Source: JAPOPJ01 sp964538885 | GTDB taxonomy: Archaea; Thermoproteota; Nitrososphaeria; Nitrososphaerales; Nitrosopumilaceae | Direction of reading: 5' to 3' | Length of the DNA: 6,671 nucleotides | Assembly (NCBI GenBank): GCA_964538885.1 | Contig: CAZIHR010000089.1 | Location: 1 to 6,671 of the forward strand | Notes under the pieces: generated by a model | Told to the model about the DNA's origin: nothing | The model's database searches: none | The model's input: the letters and a program-made list of their open reading frames with translations, nothing else | Part shown: one piece after another, positions 1-6,362 of the stretch | Layout of the letters: the number at the start of each line of letters is the position of its first letter | Numbering within the stretch: position 1 is the first letter of the stretch | Made by a program: the position numbers and the translations under genes

Positions 1-65
1 AAACCATCACCGTCATTTTCGTTTTAGTCATTGGATCTTGCCCAATCGATTGATTGATAACGTTT

Positions 66-85
66 GATTAAATTTTTTTTTAATC
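66..85. repeat. AT-only hairpin with T9 run
   Basis: GATTAAA (66-72) is complementary to TTTAATC (79-85) around a six-T loop, inside an AT-rich stretch. On the plus strand it gives a T-rich end that could stop transcription entering from the left. Archaeal terminators are often simple T-runs, so this is possible but unproven, and the stem is weak. Confidence 0.35.
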
Positions 86-128
86 GACATGATTATTAAC
101 CCATTGAAATTATTAAAAAATTCTTTAG

Positions 129-210
129 GTACGAGTTCACACCATGCCTAATTTTTCAGACATTTGGGCATCGTGTAGGCACAAAATCACCCTGAGACGT
201 GAACTCATAC
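129..210. repeat. imperfect 12-bp inverted repeat, 58-bp spacer
   Basis: GTACGAGTTCAC at 129-140 is the reverse complement of GTGAACTCATAC at 199-210 with one mismatch. The arms enclose 58 bp that include the ATG of the doubtful ORF at 144. They could form a stem in RNA, serve as a dyad binding site, or be remnants of element ends. Nothing else in the window matches them. Confidence 0.45.
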
Positions 211-365
211 AAATCGTGTTGTTGGCCGCAAGTATCATAGATATCCAGTCGGTCCCGTTTAGAACAGATGTCCCTGTCACCACTTTACGGGCTTGGCTAT
301 ATGAAAGCACGCGTTCTTATTCTAGCGGGGTCCCGCCTAGTAAACGTAACAAATTATGTGTTTAA
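144..365 (+). CDS. doubtful 73-residue hypothetical protein
   Basis: An open frame runs from ATG 144 to TAA 363-365. I do not recognise the product. It has a hydrophobic stretch at about residues 22-34 (IQIVLLAASIIDI) and is otherwise basic, with no known motif. An AT-rich TATA-like stretch (about 110-118) lies some 30 bp before the ATG, which would suit a leaderless archaeal transcript; there is no clear ribosome binding site. It converges on mod, leaving 66 bp between the stops. It may be a chance ORF or a fragment of a decayed gene. Confidence 0.2.
   Translation: MPNFSDIWASCRHKITLRRELIQIVLLAASIIDIQSVPFRTDVPVTTLRAWLYESTRSYSSGVPPSKRNKLCV
322..340. repeat. short GC-rich near-palindrome flanked by CTAG
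   Basis: The segment reads CTAG, then CGGG, GT, CCCG, C and CTAG, so GCGGG (325-329) can pair with CCCGC (332-336), and the ends carry CTAG. It is GC-rich in an AT-rich setting. The loop is too small for the full stem, and no T-run follows it, so it is not a convincing terminator. Confidence 0.4.
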
Positions 366-424
366 TTGAATAGTGACTGTGGACTCTACGCAATTCTTCT
401 TAGCTGATTAATTTTTGGAAGCTA

Positions 425-429
425 AAAAG
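425..429 (-). terminator. T5 run just after mod stop
   Basis: On the minus strand, TAA of mod is followed two bases later by CTTTTTAGC. A short T-run right after a stop is typical of archaeal termination. Five Ts is weak, and a further T6 on the same strand lies at 115-120, so termination may be leaky or further downstream. Confidence 0.25.
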
Positions 430-431
430 TA

Positions 432-2867
432 TTAATGCTTTGGAACATTATGTATGGTGGTCATTATCTCCCCATATTCAGTGATTATACGGACTGCAAT
501 ACGACCATTTTTAGGAGTGTCAAATGGTAGTGATTTTAAGGATGTCATGGCGTCCCAATGCTCACTGTTGATCTTTTTGGCAAGCTTGCTTTTGAGGTTT
601 TTTATCTGCCTGTCATTATCCTTGTCGGGCAGGTGTATCCTCCTCGCAAAGAATGATTGTCCGTCGTAGTTTGTATCCAGCATCCAGCAGTCAATATTAT
701 CAGCGCGACCTGCGTTGACCTTGTGGGTTTCTGGGTTAAACGTATCATAACCCCTTACATGTACGATCCACTTGTTTTTACCGTGCTGTTTTACGTCAAT
801 GTCGGGTTCCCCCAACATTATGAATGACGAGTCATCTTTTTTGTGCATGAGCTCCTTAAGTGCTAAATCATTGCTTATTTTGATCTTGTGTATCTGAATT
901 TTACCTCGCTGTTCTGACTGTTTGTCATATGCAACTGCTTCGAACTCAAATGCAAGGACAAACAGCTTTTTTATGCTGGGATATTGTGACATCTCTTCTG
1001 CTGCATGATTTATGAGATTTACACCCGCGGTGTTGTCATCTGCCAACAGTACCATGGCGACTTTTTCACCTGTTTCTCTAAGTCTGGCCTCATGCGTAAG
1101 CATTGTACCATTAGGCCACGCATTTGCATCTTCAAGATGCCATCGGTTTTTTGAGCCGGGTATTATGATGCCCGCAATGCTGATCGCTTCTAGTATTGTG
1201 GGAAATACATCATCGCTTTGGTTCTCATATTCATGTGTGTTGATGTACTTATGTGGTGAGGCGGATTCAACTGTAAATGGTGAGCTGATTCTCTTTATGC
1301 CGCGTTTTTTGAGGGGTTGGTTTACTAGGTGCACAGTATCGTGCTTGCAGTCATATGCAAGCGTTGCAGCTGAAACATATGGCACACGTTCGTAAACAAA
1401 CCCACTACTAGGATCGTATTGGTGTTTGTGATTGTCTTGGATTGTGGGGGGGGGGTCTGTTCCCGACAGTCGTGATTCTTCTAGTCGGCCCTCGTAACTG
1501 TCCTTTGTAAGATACCAGTTATTTATGGCTGTTATGATTCTCTGCCTACACAAAGATATTTGAATGGGGTTGATGTCAATTGTAATCCAGCGTCTACCCC
1601 ATCTTTCAGCCACCTGTGCCGTAGTACCGGATCCACACGTGGGATCTAGTACTAGGTCGCCTGGATCAGTGGTCATGAGCAGACATCTCTCTATCACCGA
1701 TTCAGCAGTCTCTACTATGAAATGCTTATCGGATGGGGCCATTCGAGTATCCCAGAAATTGTTTATCAATCTACCGGGTACTTCATCTTCGTATATTTTC
1801 AACCAAATTCTGTTATCCGTTGTTGCAACAAGTCTATTCTGTTTTCCAAGATTGCTTAACCCCTCATGAGAAACCCTCCATTGCACATCTTTTGGACAAT
1901 CATATTGAATACCTTTCCATACAAACGGTTTAGAACGTCCTGTTGTTGACTCGTGTTGAGATGTCAAACGAGCACGTCGGAACAGACGCGCTTCTTTTGG
2001 TATGAGATCGGGATTTTTCTTTTCATCCTTGGTCAACGTACGTATTTCACCGTTAGATAGTTCAATCATTGCATTTGACATGTGCTCAATACGTTCTTTA
2101 CGAGATGATGCTATCTCATATAGTTTATGGAATTTCAGTTGTTCTCTGTCCCTTGCATACCAAAGTAACCACGTTACAACGTCAGGAAGTGTTTTAGATG
2201 ATGATGAGTCGGTAGTTGCAAACGGGATGGTTACTATGCGGTTCTCAGATCCAAACACCTCGTCTAGGATAATCGCCATGCGATGCACATGCTCACTCCC
2301 TATCTGCAAAAAGAAGCTTCCAGAATCCTTTAGTAACATCCTAGAGTATGTAGCAATGCGGTATATGCTGTCCATGTATGAGTGCACGTTGTCTTTATAC
2401 GTGTCACGGAACGCCCTCTTACTCGTACTGTCTGAAGGCGCCCCACCCTTAGTCTTTTTGGTACTGACTTGGAACATAGTCTCAAAGTTGATCCCGTACG
2501 GTGGGTCAAAGTATATCATCTGCACTTCGCCCTTCATGTTCTCCCTATGCAAAAATGATGCCATGACCTTGGTTGTGTCGCCGTGTATGATCCTGTTGGA
2601 CCAGTTTCCTCTGTGTTTATACCAGTTGTATTTTGCATCTTCTGGATAACCGTTGAACGAGAAGAGGCGTGTCTGCTCTCCGGATGTCTGGTCTATGAGG
2701 TGGTTTATGAACCACGATGGGTCCACTTTTTCTTGTATGTACAGAGGATGGGCCTCGCGAGCGACATCATTTTTACTTGTGTTGCGCCGCCACGACAGGC
2801 GTGGCATGCTGTCATCTGATCTTATATTCGGATAGAATGTGGCAGACGCGCGCTCCTCGTCTGCCAT
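432..2867 (-). CDS. mod: type III-like DNA methyltransferase (Mod), phase-variable
   Basis: This is a beta-class amino-methyltransferase, most likely making N6-methyladenine with S-adenosylmethionine, and the recognition subunit of a type III-like restriction-modification system. Counting from ATG 2867 (811 residues), the catalytic DPPY is at 121-124, the SAM-binding motif LDPTCGSGTT at 407-416, and the segment between should hold target recognition; this motif order defines the beta class. Residues 475-811 form a separate C-terminal domain with no motif I can name; its end, GRIAVRIITEYGE (788-800), recalls relatives partnered with BPTD_3080-type nucleases. A poly-C run of 10 encodes D471-P472-P473-P474 at the junction of the two parts. 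ATG 2867 has no ribosome binding site. The frame stays open upstream to a stop at 2991-2993 with no other start, and the upstream translation looks conserved, so the real start is probably ATG 2974, one base out of frame here. The family call is firm; the start is uncertain. Confidence 0.9.
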   Translation of the reverse strand: MADEERASATFYPNIRSDDSMPRLSWRRNTSKNDVAREAHPLYIQEKVDPSWFINHLIDQTSGEQTRLFSFNGYPEDAKYNWYKHRGNWSNRIIHGDTTKVMASFLHRENMKGEVQMIYFDPPYGINFETMFQVSTKKTKGGAPSDSTSKRAFRDTYKDNVHSYMDSIYRIATYSRMLLKDSGSFFLQIGSEHVHRMAIILDEVFGSENRIVTIPFATTDSSSSKTLPDVVTWLLWYARDREQLKFHKLYEIASSRKERIEHMSNAMIELSNGEIRTLTKDEKKNPDLIPKEARLFRRARLTSQHESTTGRSKPFVWKGIQYDCPKDVQWRVSHEGLSNLGKQNRLVATTDNRIWLKIYEDEVPGRLINNFWDTRMAPSDKHFIVETAESVIERCLLMTTDPGDLVLDPTCGSGTTAQVAERWGRRWITIDINPIQISLCRQRIITAINNWYLTKDSYEGRLEESRLSGTDPPPTIQDNHKHQYDPSSGFVYERVPYVSAATLAYDCKHDTVHLVNQPLKKRGIKRISSPFTVESASPHKYINTHEYENQSDDVFPTILEAISIAGIIIPGSKNRWHLEDANAWPNGTMLTHEARLRETGEKVAMVLLADDNTAGVNLINHAAEEMSQYPSIKKLFVLAFEFEAVAYDKQSEQRGKIQIHKIKISNDLALKELMHKKDDSSFIMLGEPDIDVKQHGKNKWIVHVRGYDTFNPETHKVNAGRADNIDCWMLDTNYDGQSFFARRIHLPDKDNDRQIKNLKSKLAKKINSEHWDAMTSLKSLPFDTPKNGRIAVRIITEYGEIMTTIHNVPKH
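1446..1455 (-). repeat. poly-C tract of 10 inside mod
   Basis: Ten consecutive G on the strand given, hence ten C in mod, spanning GAC CCC CCC CCC (D471 and three prolines). Gaining one C would put TAG at 1408-1410, about 12 codons on. Losing one would lead to TAG at 1325-1327, about 40 codons on. Either product keeps both methyltransferase motifs and loses the C-terminal domain. Runs of this length are typical of slipped-strand contingency tracts. The present length is the in-frame one. Confidence 0.85.
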
Positions 2868-2974
2868 ATACTGGTCGTCTGACTCGGTAGGGATCTTCGT
2901 ACGCTTGGATCCAGTAGGGTGGTAGCTACGGGGGGGGGGGCAGATCTTTTTACTTTTTTGGTGACAATGGTCAT
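2822..2974 (-). other. 5' leader ORF of mod, out of frame at C11
   Basis: ATG 2974-2972 overlaps the TGA of res (2973-2971) as ATGA, the usual sign of translational coupling. Its frame gives MTIVTKKVKRSAPPP and then, because the C tract has 11 bases, runs out of frame to TAA at 2822-2824 (50 residues). With 12 or 9 C the same start would read RSYHPTGSKRTKIPTES, DDQY and then the ATG at 2867, extending Mod by 36 residues to about 847. With 10 C it would stop at a TAG directly after the tract. I recall a similar block (basic residues, I-P-T-x-E, then a short acidic stretch) near the N-terminus of related methyltransferases, which supports this as the true 5' end of mod. Confidence 0.65.
2930..2940 (-). 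repeat. poly-C tract of 11 at start of mod
   Basis: Eleven consecutive G on the strand given (C on the coding strand) begin 34 bases downstream of the ATG that overlaps the stop of res. The length determines whether that start reads into mod: 9, 12 or 15 bases are in frame, 10 and 11 are not. It is the longest homopolymer in the window. Confidence 0.85.
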
Positions 2975-5874
2975 ATCGTGCACGCCTCGCTTATCTGCCT
3001 CTTGGCTGAGTCCATATTCTCAATCCAGATGCATTTCCACTTACCATACTCGCTATCGTTATATGCAGACACTGCAGGACACCACCAGTTCTCCATGTAA
3101 TACCTTTTCGCTTGTTCCTCGGATTCTCCCTTTTTCATTCCCTTGAACTCGATGACAAGGTGCGTGGACCGATCGTTTTTTTTCGCTTTTACGCGCGCAA
3201 CAAAGTCCGGCTCTGTATCTCTCCACGCGTTTTGCGATTCGTCAAACCAGCGTATTTTAAAGCCCAGCCTAAAGTTTCGTGCCCACGCCTCTATATCGGG
3301 ATGGGAGTCGAGTATCTTGGCAATTTCGGATTCCTCGCTAGAGTGGCATGCGGCCCTACTCAGCTCGGATTTTCTCAGAAACGTATCTGGTACGTCCTCT
3401 ACATCCGTGTCATCCAGCGCAGTGTTTTCACTCTTCTTTATCTTTTTGTATGTGTACTGTAACGTGGTTCTGAACCTGACTCCCTCCGTGGTGAGCAACC
3501 GCTCTCCTGATTGGCTCTCGTCTGCAAAGACGGGTCGGATCTCCCCAATCTCATTGTCATGATCACATGCCTCTGCAATCTTTTGTGGTACGTGTGAATC
3601 CGCCATGACTCCTGCCTTGTCGTTGCATGTTATATTTGGATGCTCAAGCCATTGCTGGACCATCCTGCAAGAGTCCACAAAGGATGTGTTCCTGCCCGTC
3701 ATTGATGTGCTGCCCGCGTCCCGATCAGAGTCACGGTTTAGCAGCTCGGCGACGCGACACGCCGTGTCCCATATGGCAGTCTGTACTCTGCGTTCGCGTA
3801 CGACCTTCATGCCTTTGCCTGCCGGGCCTTGCACGACAGTAATTATGGGCTCTGGCTTGACCTCATATGTTGTGACTTTGTCTGGATTAAGAGTAAAGCG
3901 TCGCTGCCGCCTAGGGTTCTCATATCCTGTGATGTTTGGGAACGATATACGGAACTTTTCATTACCTGTCACTGAGAATATCTTGTATGGCTGCGCAGGC
4001 GGTTGCGGTGGGACATCCCCTCCGCGCGCAAACGTATAGGGGACTCCGAACACGTTGGCGTATTCTGGTCCTTGCTTGCCGGATCCAACAAACGACGTGC
4101 GCCTCAGGGCCCTACCCGTAACCTGCTCGCACAGCAGCTGGCTGCCAAACCTCCTGTACCCGAAGACATGGGTTACGTTCTTGGCATCCCATCCCTCGGT
4201 CAGCATGCCTACTGATATCACGCACCGTATGTGTCTGGCAATCCCGATTTGTCCCACGGATGTAAACAGACCTCGTATCTGTTCCTGCTTTTTGTCAAGC
4301 GATCCCTCTAGCCCGAACAGCACGGCCTGCTCATCTACAATCTTTTTTTCAGAGCTGGACGTGGGCGTCTTTTCAAACAAGCGGGAGTGCACAAGAAGGG
4401 TCGGGGGACGCTTCAGCGGATTGCCGTTTTGATCATAGTTTGAGAATAATTCTAGGTGTCCGCGGGCTCCGCGCCTACCATCTTCTCGGTGGCTACCTGC
4501 GACCCACCTGTAGATGGCGGCCGCATTTTTGATGTTGTTCGCAACTACAATAAAGATCGGCATGATGCCAACCCTGCTGTATTTTGGGTTTATCACATCA
4601 TGATAGTGCTTGTACAGCTGCTCGAGCGGCTCTTGAACGCGTACGGTCAGATTGGATGTGAGTGGTTTGCCGGAGTTATACTCATACACGTTCCTGTATT
4701 TTGGATGGTGACTGTCGACATTATCCTTGATCGGAACGCGCGGTATCTTTACGAGTCCTGACTCTATCGCGTCAAGTAGGGGAAAGTCCGAGACGGTCCA
4801 CGGGAATACGACGGATTCCAAACTTTTTGGTTTTACAAGCCACATTGGAGTGGCCGAAAAGTCGTGTACGTACACAAGCCGTCCCTGCTTCTTTAGAAGC
4901 ATCAGCGCGTTGAACCAGAGCGCGGCGGCTTTTTGGTACTCTGTATATTCTGTATCACTCTGCCTCTCCTGCCGCGGCTTGTAACAGTGGTGGGCCTCGT
5001 CATTGATTACGATGACTTTTGATTCCGGGTCATGTTCGTGCAGGACGCGGTTTATCATGTCTATCTCACTCTCCCTAAAATTTTCGACGTTTGCCCTGCC
5101 GAGCATCTTCTTTTCCTTTGCGCCTAGTGACTTACCATCCATGGTCGCAATTCGTCTCTGAAAGACGTGAAAGTTCACAATCGTGACTTGGGCCCTGCCG
5201 AGCATTCTGCGAAATTCCCTCGGGGTTATCGCGTTCCAGAGTTCTGTTTCTTTTTTTGGATTTAGTATCTCGAGCCTCTTTCTGACTGTCAGGTTGGGGG
5301 CTATGATAAGAAAGTTTGTTATGCCGTTGTCGTCGTGATGTGTGTTATTTGCAAGTATCCACAGCATTGCCATGGCCATTACGTTGGTCTTGCCGGTCCC
5401 TGTGGCCATCTTAAACGCGGTCCTTTGCACTCCGTCGTTATGCGTATCGTTGACTGCCCTGAGGTTCTGCATAACCTTCTTGTGGAATGACGGATCATGC
5501 ACCTGCCCCGCCTCAAAGAGCCAGATCATGGTTTCAATTGCCTCCATCTGGCACCAGAATGGGCGCATTCCGATGCCTGGGTCACTTCTGTGCCAGAACT
5601 CTAAGAGTCTACGAGTCCTAGAGGTCGCCCCCTTCCAGCCATTCTGCCGCCAGTGGGTTATGACGTCCCGGAGGCCATTAATTGTCATATGTGGCTCTAT
5701 ACTTGCAGAGTCAAGTATCGTCTCGTTGCCAACCTCGTCCGGCATACCTGATGATGCTTCACTTGGTCTACGTCCAATGCATACCTCATACGTGGACTGT
5801 CCCCTTGCATCTGCCATGTGGTATGCGGACGGTTCCTCGTACGGCGTATGTAGTATGGGTGACTCGTTGGACAT
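2971..5874 (-). CDS. res: type III-like restriction endonuclease (Res), SF2 helicase-nuclease
   Basis: This 967-residue protein is an ATP-dependent DNA translocase fused to a nuclease, the cutting subunit expected to work with Mod. Numbered from ATG 5874: Walker A ATGTGKT at 157-163, Walker B DEAH at 292-295, motif III SAT at 340-342, motif V region with MLTEGWD around 557-563, motif VI QVTGRALRR at 584-592. A C-terminal PD-(D/E)xK nuclease shows P889-D890 and E909-F-K911. All key residues are present. The family match, from memory, is BPTD_3080-type restriction enzymes. I chose ATG 5874 because family members begin just before an N-P-I-L-x-S-P-Y-E-E-P-like block (here SPILHTPYEEP, residues 5-15), because GGAAGTGA lies 10 bases upstream, and because this avoids overlap with the small gene; ATG 5955 is the long alternative. 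An A8 run encodes part of KAKKND between the two halves of the nuclease site. It is probably in one transcript with its neighbours. Confidence 0.92.
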   Translation of the reverse strand: MSNESPILHTPYEEPSAYHMADARGQSTYEVCIGRRPSEASSGMPDEVGNETILDSASIEPHMTINGLRDVITHWRQNGWKGATSRTRRLLEFWHRSDPGIGMRPFWCQMEAIETMIWLFEAGQVHDPSFHKKVMQNLRAVNDTHNDGVQRTAFKMATGTGKTNVMAMAMLWILANNTHHDDNGITNFLIIAPNLTVRKRLEILNPKKETELWNAITPREFRRMLGRAQVTIVNFHVFQRRIATMDGKSLGAKEKKMLGRANVENFRESEIDMINRVLHEHDPESKVIVINDEAHHCYKPRQERQSDTEYTEYQKAAALWFNALMLLKKQGRLVYVHDFSATPMWLVKPKSLESVVFPWTVSDFPLLDAIESGLVKIPRVPIKDNVDSHHPKYRNVYEYNSGKPLTSNLTVRVQEPLEQLYKHYHDVINPKYSRVGIMPIFIVVANNIKNAAAIYRWVAGSHREDGRRGARGHLELFSNYDQNGNPLKRPPTLLVHSRLFEKTPTSSSEKKIVDEQAVLFGLEGSLDKKQEQIRGLFTSVGQIGIARHIRCVISVGMLTEGWDAKNVTHVFGYRRFGSQLLCEQVTGRALRRTSFVGSGKQGPEYANVFGVPYTFARGGDVPPQPPAQPYKIFSVTGNEKFRISFPNITGYENPRRQRRFTLNPDKVTTYEVKPEPIITVVQGPAGKGMKVVRERRVQTAIWDTACRVAELLNRDSDRDAGSTSMTGRNTSFVDSCRMVQQWLEHPNITCNDKAGVMADSHVPQKIAEACDHDNEIGEIRPVFADESQSGERLLTTEGVRFRTTLQYTYKKIKKSENTALDDTDVEDVPDTFLRKSELSRAACHSSEESEIAKILDSHPDIEAWARNFRLGFKIRWFDESQNAWRDTEPDFVARVKAKKNDRSTHLVIEFKGMKKGESEEQAKRYYMENWWCPAVSAYNDSEYGKWKCIWIENMDSAKRQISEACTI
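2985..2988 (-). promoter_or_regulatory. weak ribosome binding site for coupled mod start
   Basis: GAGG within the last codons of res lies 10 bases before the ATG at 2974. It is the only SD-like sequence near either possible mod start, since the bases before ATG 2867 contain nothing similar. With the ATGA overlap it favours 2974 as the point where mod translation begins. Confidence 0.4.
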
Positions 5875-5884
5875 GTATCTAGTG

Positions 5885-5892
5885 TCACTTCC
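5885..5892 (-). promoter_or_regulatory. ribosome binding site for res
   Basis: GGAAGTGA differs by one base from GGAGGTGA, the complement of the 16S rRNA tail, and sits 10 bases before ATG 5874. It overlaps the last codons and TGA of the small upstream gene, which suggests coupled translation and decides the choice of start. Confidence 0.55.
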
Positions 5893-6136
5893 TTGCATAC
5901 TGCTTATGTTCTTTGCGTGGTGGAAATTGGAAAAGCTCGTCGTACGCCTTGTCATAATGGGCTATTCGTTCGTGAGTATACTTCAGAGCCTTGACTATGT
6001 TCTCTGCCCATGTTTTTGATGGATCATTTTTCGGGGTGATGTACATGGACTTGGAGCCTGCTTGGAAGTAGAGGTAGTCGGTTCCACTTGAGGTTTTGGT
6101 TATCGGTGTCACGTATGCTATCTTATAACATGACAC
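5885..6136 (-). CDS. small protein of unknown function upstream of res
   Basis: An 83-residue protein is read from GTG 6136 to TGA at 5885-5887. I do not recognise it. It begins with segments that look like beta strands (CYKIAYVTPI, then DYLYFQAGSKSMYITPK), followed by a charged amphipathic helix (about 43-70, TWAENIVKALKYTHERIAHY onward) and a basic tail. This layout recalls small strand-strand-helix nucleic-acid-binding domains, but no motif proves it. It is first in the operon, 10 bases ahead of the chosen res start, with the res ribosome binding site in its last codons, so it was probably co-opted into the defence operon as a regulator or accessory subunit. The start is uncertain: GTG 6136 has no ribosome binding site, and GTG 6112 (residue 9) would suit a leaderless mRNA from a TATA-like TTTAAAAT at 6138-6145. 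Confidence 0.6.
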   Translation of the reverse strand: MSCYKIAYVTPITKTSSGTDYLYFQAGSKSMYITPKNDPSKTWAENIVKALKYTHERIAHYDKAYDELFQFPPRKEHKQYARK

Positions 6137-6137
6137 T

Positions 6138-6216
6138 ATTTTAAACTCTGTTTCCTAATTGCGCCTATAGATGTGCCTAACTGAGTATTTTTTTCGGCAT
6201 TAGTTAGATATTTTTC
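6138..6216 (-). promoter_or_regulatory. candidate promoter region of the defence operon
   Basis: On the minus strand this AT-rich stretch has several TATA-like sequences: TTTAAAAT (6145-6138), CTATAG (about 6171-6166) and AAAAATATC (about 6215-6207). No single one is clearly favoured. The first would place transcription start near 6115, the second near 6140, the third near 6183. It is the only noncoding DNA upstream of the operon, so the promoter should lie here. Confidence 0.3.
6177..6207. repeat. hairpin with T7 loop
   Basis: CTAACTGA (6177-6184) pairs with TTAGTTAG (6200-6207) with one G-T pair, around a loop containing seven T (6188-6194). It is located within the likely promoter region of the operon. 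It may be a dyad binding site or a weak terminator; nothing distinguishes these. Confidence 0.35.
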
Positions 6217-6245
6217 ACATTAAGAGTCAAATATGCATGACACTA

Positions 6246-6275
6246 TGTCCCATCGACGTTCAAGATGATGGGACA
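6246..6275. repeat. 9-bp perfect inverted repeat upstream of transposase
   Basis: TGTCCCATC (6246-6254) and GATGGGACA (6267-6275) are perfect complements around a 12-base loop. The repeat is about 90 bp before the transposase start and next to the second copy of the 11-bp direct repeat. It may be a subterminal structure of the insertion sequence, an RNA hairpin protecting the transposase gene from outside transcription, or a palindromic operator. Confidence 0.55.
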
Positions 6276-6311
6276 AAGATGTCAAGCACAAGGTATACTT
6301 GCAGAATACGG

Positions 6312-6319
6312 ATTTAAGT
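6312..6319 (+). promoter_or_regulatory. candidate TATA box of the transposase gene
   Basis: ATTTAAGT is an A/T-rich block in otherwise GC-rich sequence. A start of transcription about 25 bases downstream (near 6340) would leave a leader of roughly 20 bases that includes the strong ribosome binding site. The spacing fits an archaeal promoter, but the call rests on this alone. Confidence 0.3.
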
Positions 6320-6348
6320 ATGACGCGGCGGAGCGGCCCGTTCGTTTG

Positions 6349-6357
6349 GGAGGTGAT
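6349..6357 (+). promoter_or_regulatory. strong ribosome binding site for transposase
   Basis: GGAGGTGAT is a full-length complement of the 16S rRNA tail and ends five bases before GTG 6363. It fixes that GTG as the start in preference to the out-of-frame ATG at 6320. Confidence 0.75.
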
Positions 6358-6362
6358 TGCTC

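Larger units (their letters stand above)
1..431. other. AT-rich region downstream of mod, no recognised gene
   Basis: This stretch lies beyond the stop codon of mod and is AT-rich, especially 60-125. It holds a T9 run (73-81) inside a 7-bp hairpin (GATTAAA 66-72 with TTTAATC 79-85), an imperfect 12-bp inverted repeat (129-140 with 199-210), a short GC-rich palindrome (322-340) and one doubtful ORF (144-365). On the minus strand I find only very short ORFs, for example about 20 codons starting near 90. There is no tRNA, rRNA or CRISPR pattern. It could be a decayed gene or simple spacer at the edge of a defence island. Confidence 0.6.
6129..6246. repeat. 11-bp direct repeat CATGACACTAT, two copies
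   Basis: The identical 11-mer occurs at 6129-6139 and 6236-6246, 107 bp apart, in the space between the operon and the transposase gene. The first copy overlaps the GTG at 6136; the second directly adjoins the inverted repeat at 6246. It could be a repeated regulator site or a relic of a duplication or insertion. Confidence 0.5.

Noticed and set aside
400..425. TTAGCT/AGCTAA hairpin after mod as an intrinsic terminator
   Set aside because: On the minus strand the T-run comes before the hairpin rather than after it, and the stem is only 6 bp with a 14-base loop.
2002..2649. 215-codon plus-strand ORF opposite mod
   Set aside because: It is antisense to the conserved methyltransferase domain and has no recognisable motif or start signal.
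5697..5888. 63-codon minus-strand ORF
   Set aside because: It overlaps the N-terminal coding part of res in a different frame and has no supporting signal.
432..5955. Possible DISARM or BREX system
   Set aside because: There is no DUF1998 protein, phospholipase D protein, PglZ or Lon-like partner in the window. A methyltransferase plus a Res-type helicase-nuclease is explained by a type III-like system.
5342..6019. 225-codon plus-strand ORF opposite the start of res
   Set aside because: It lies antisense to a gene with strong family motifs and encodes a low-complexity, motif-free translation rich in S, L and C.
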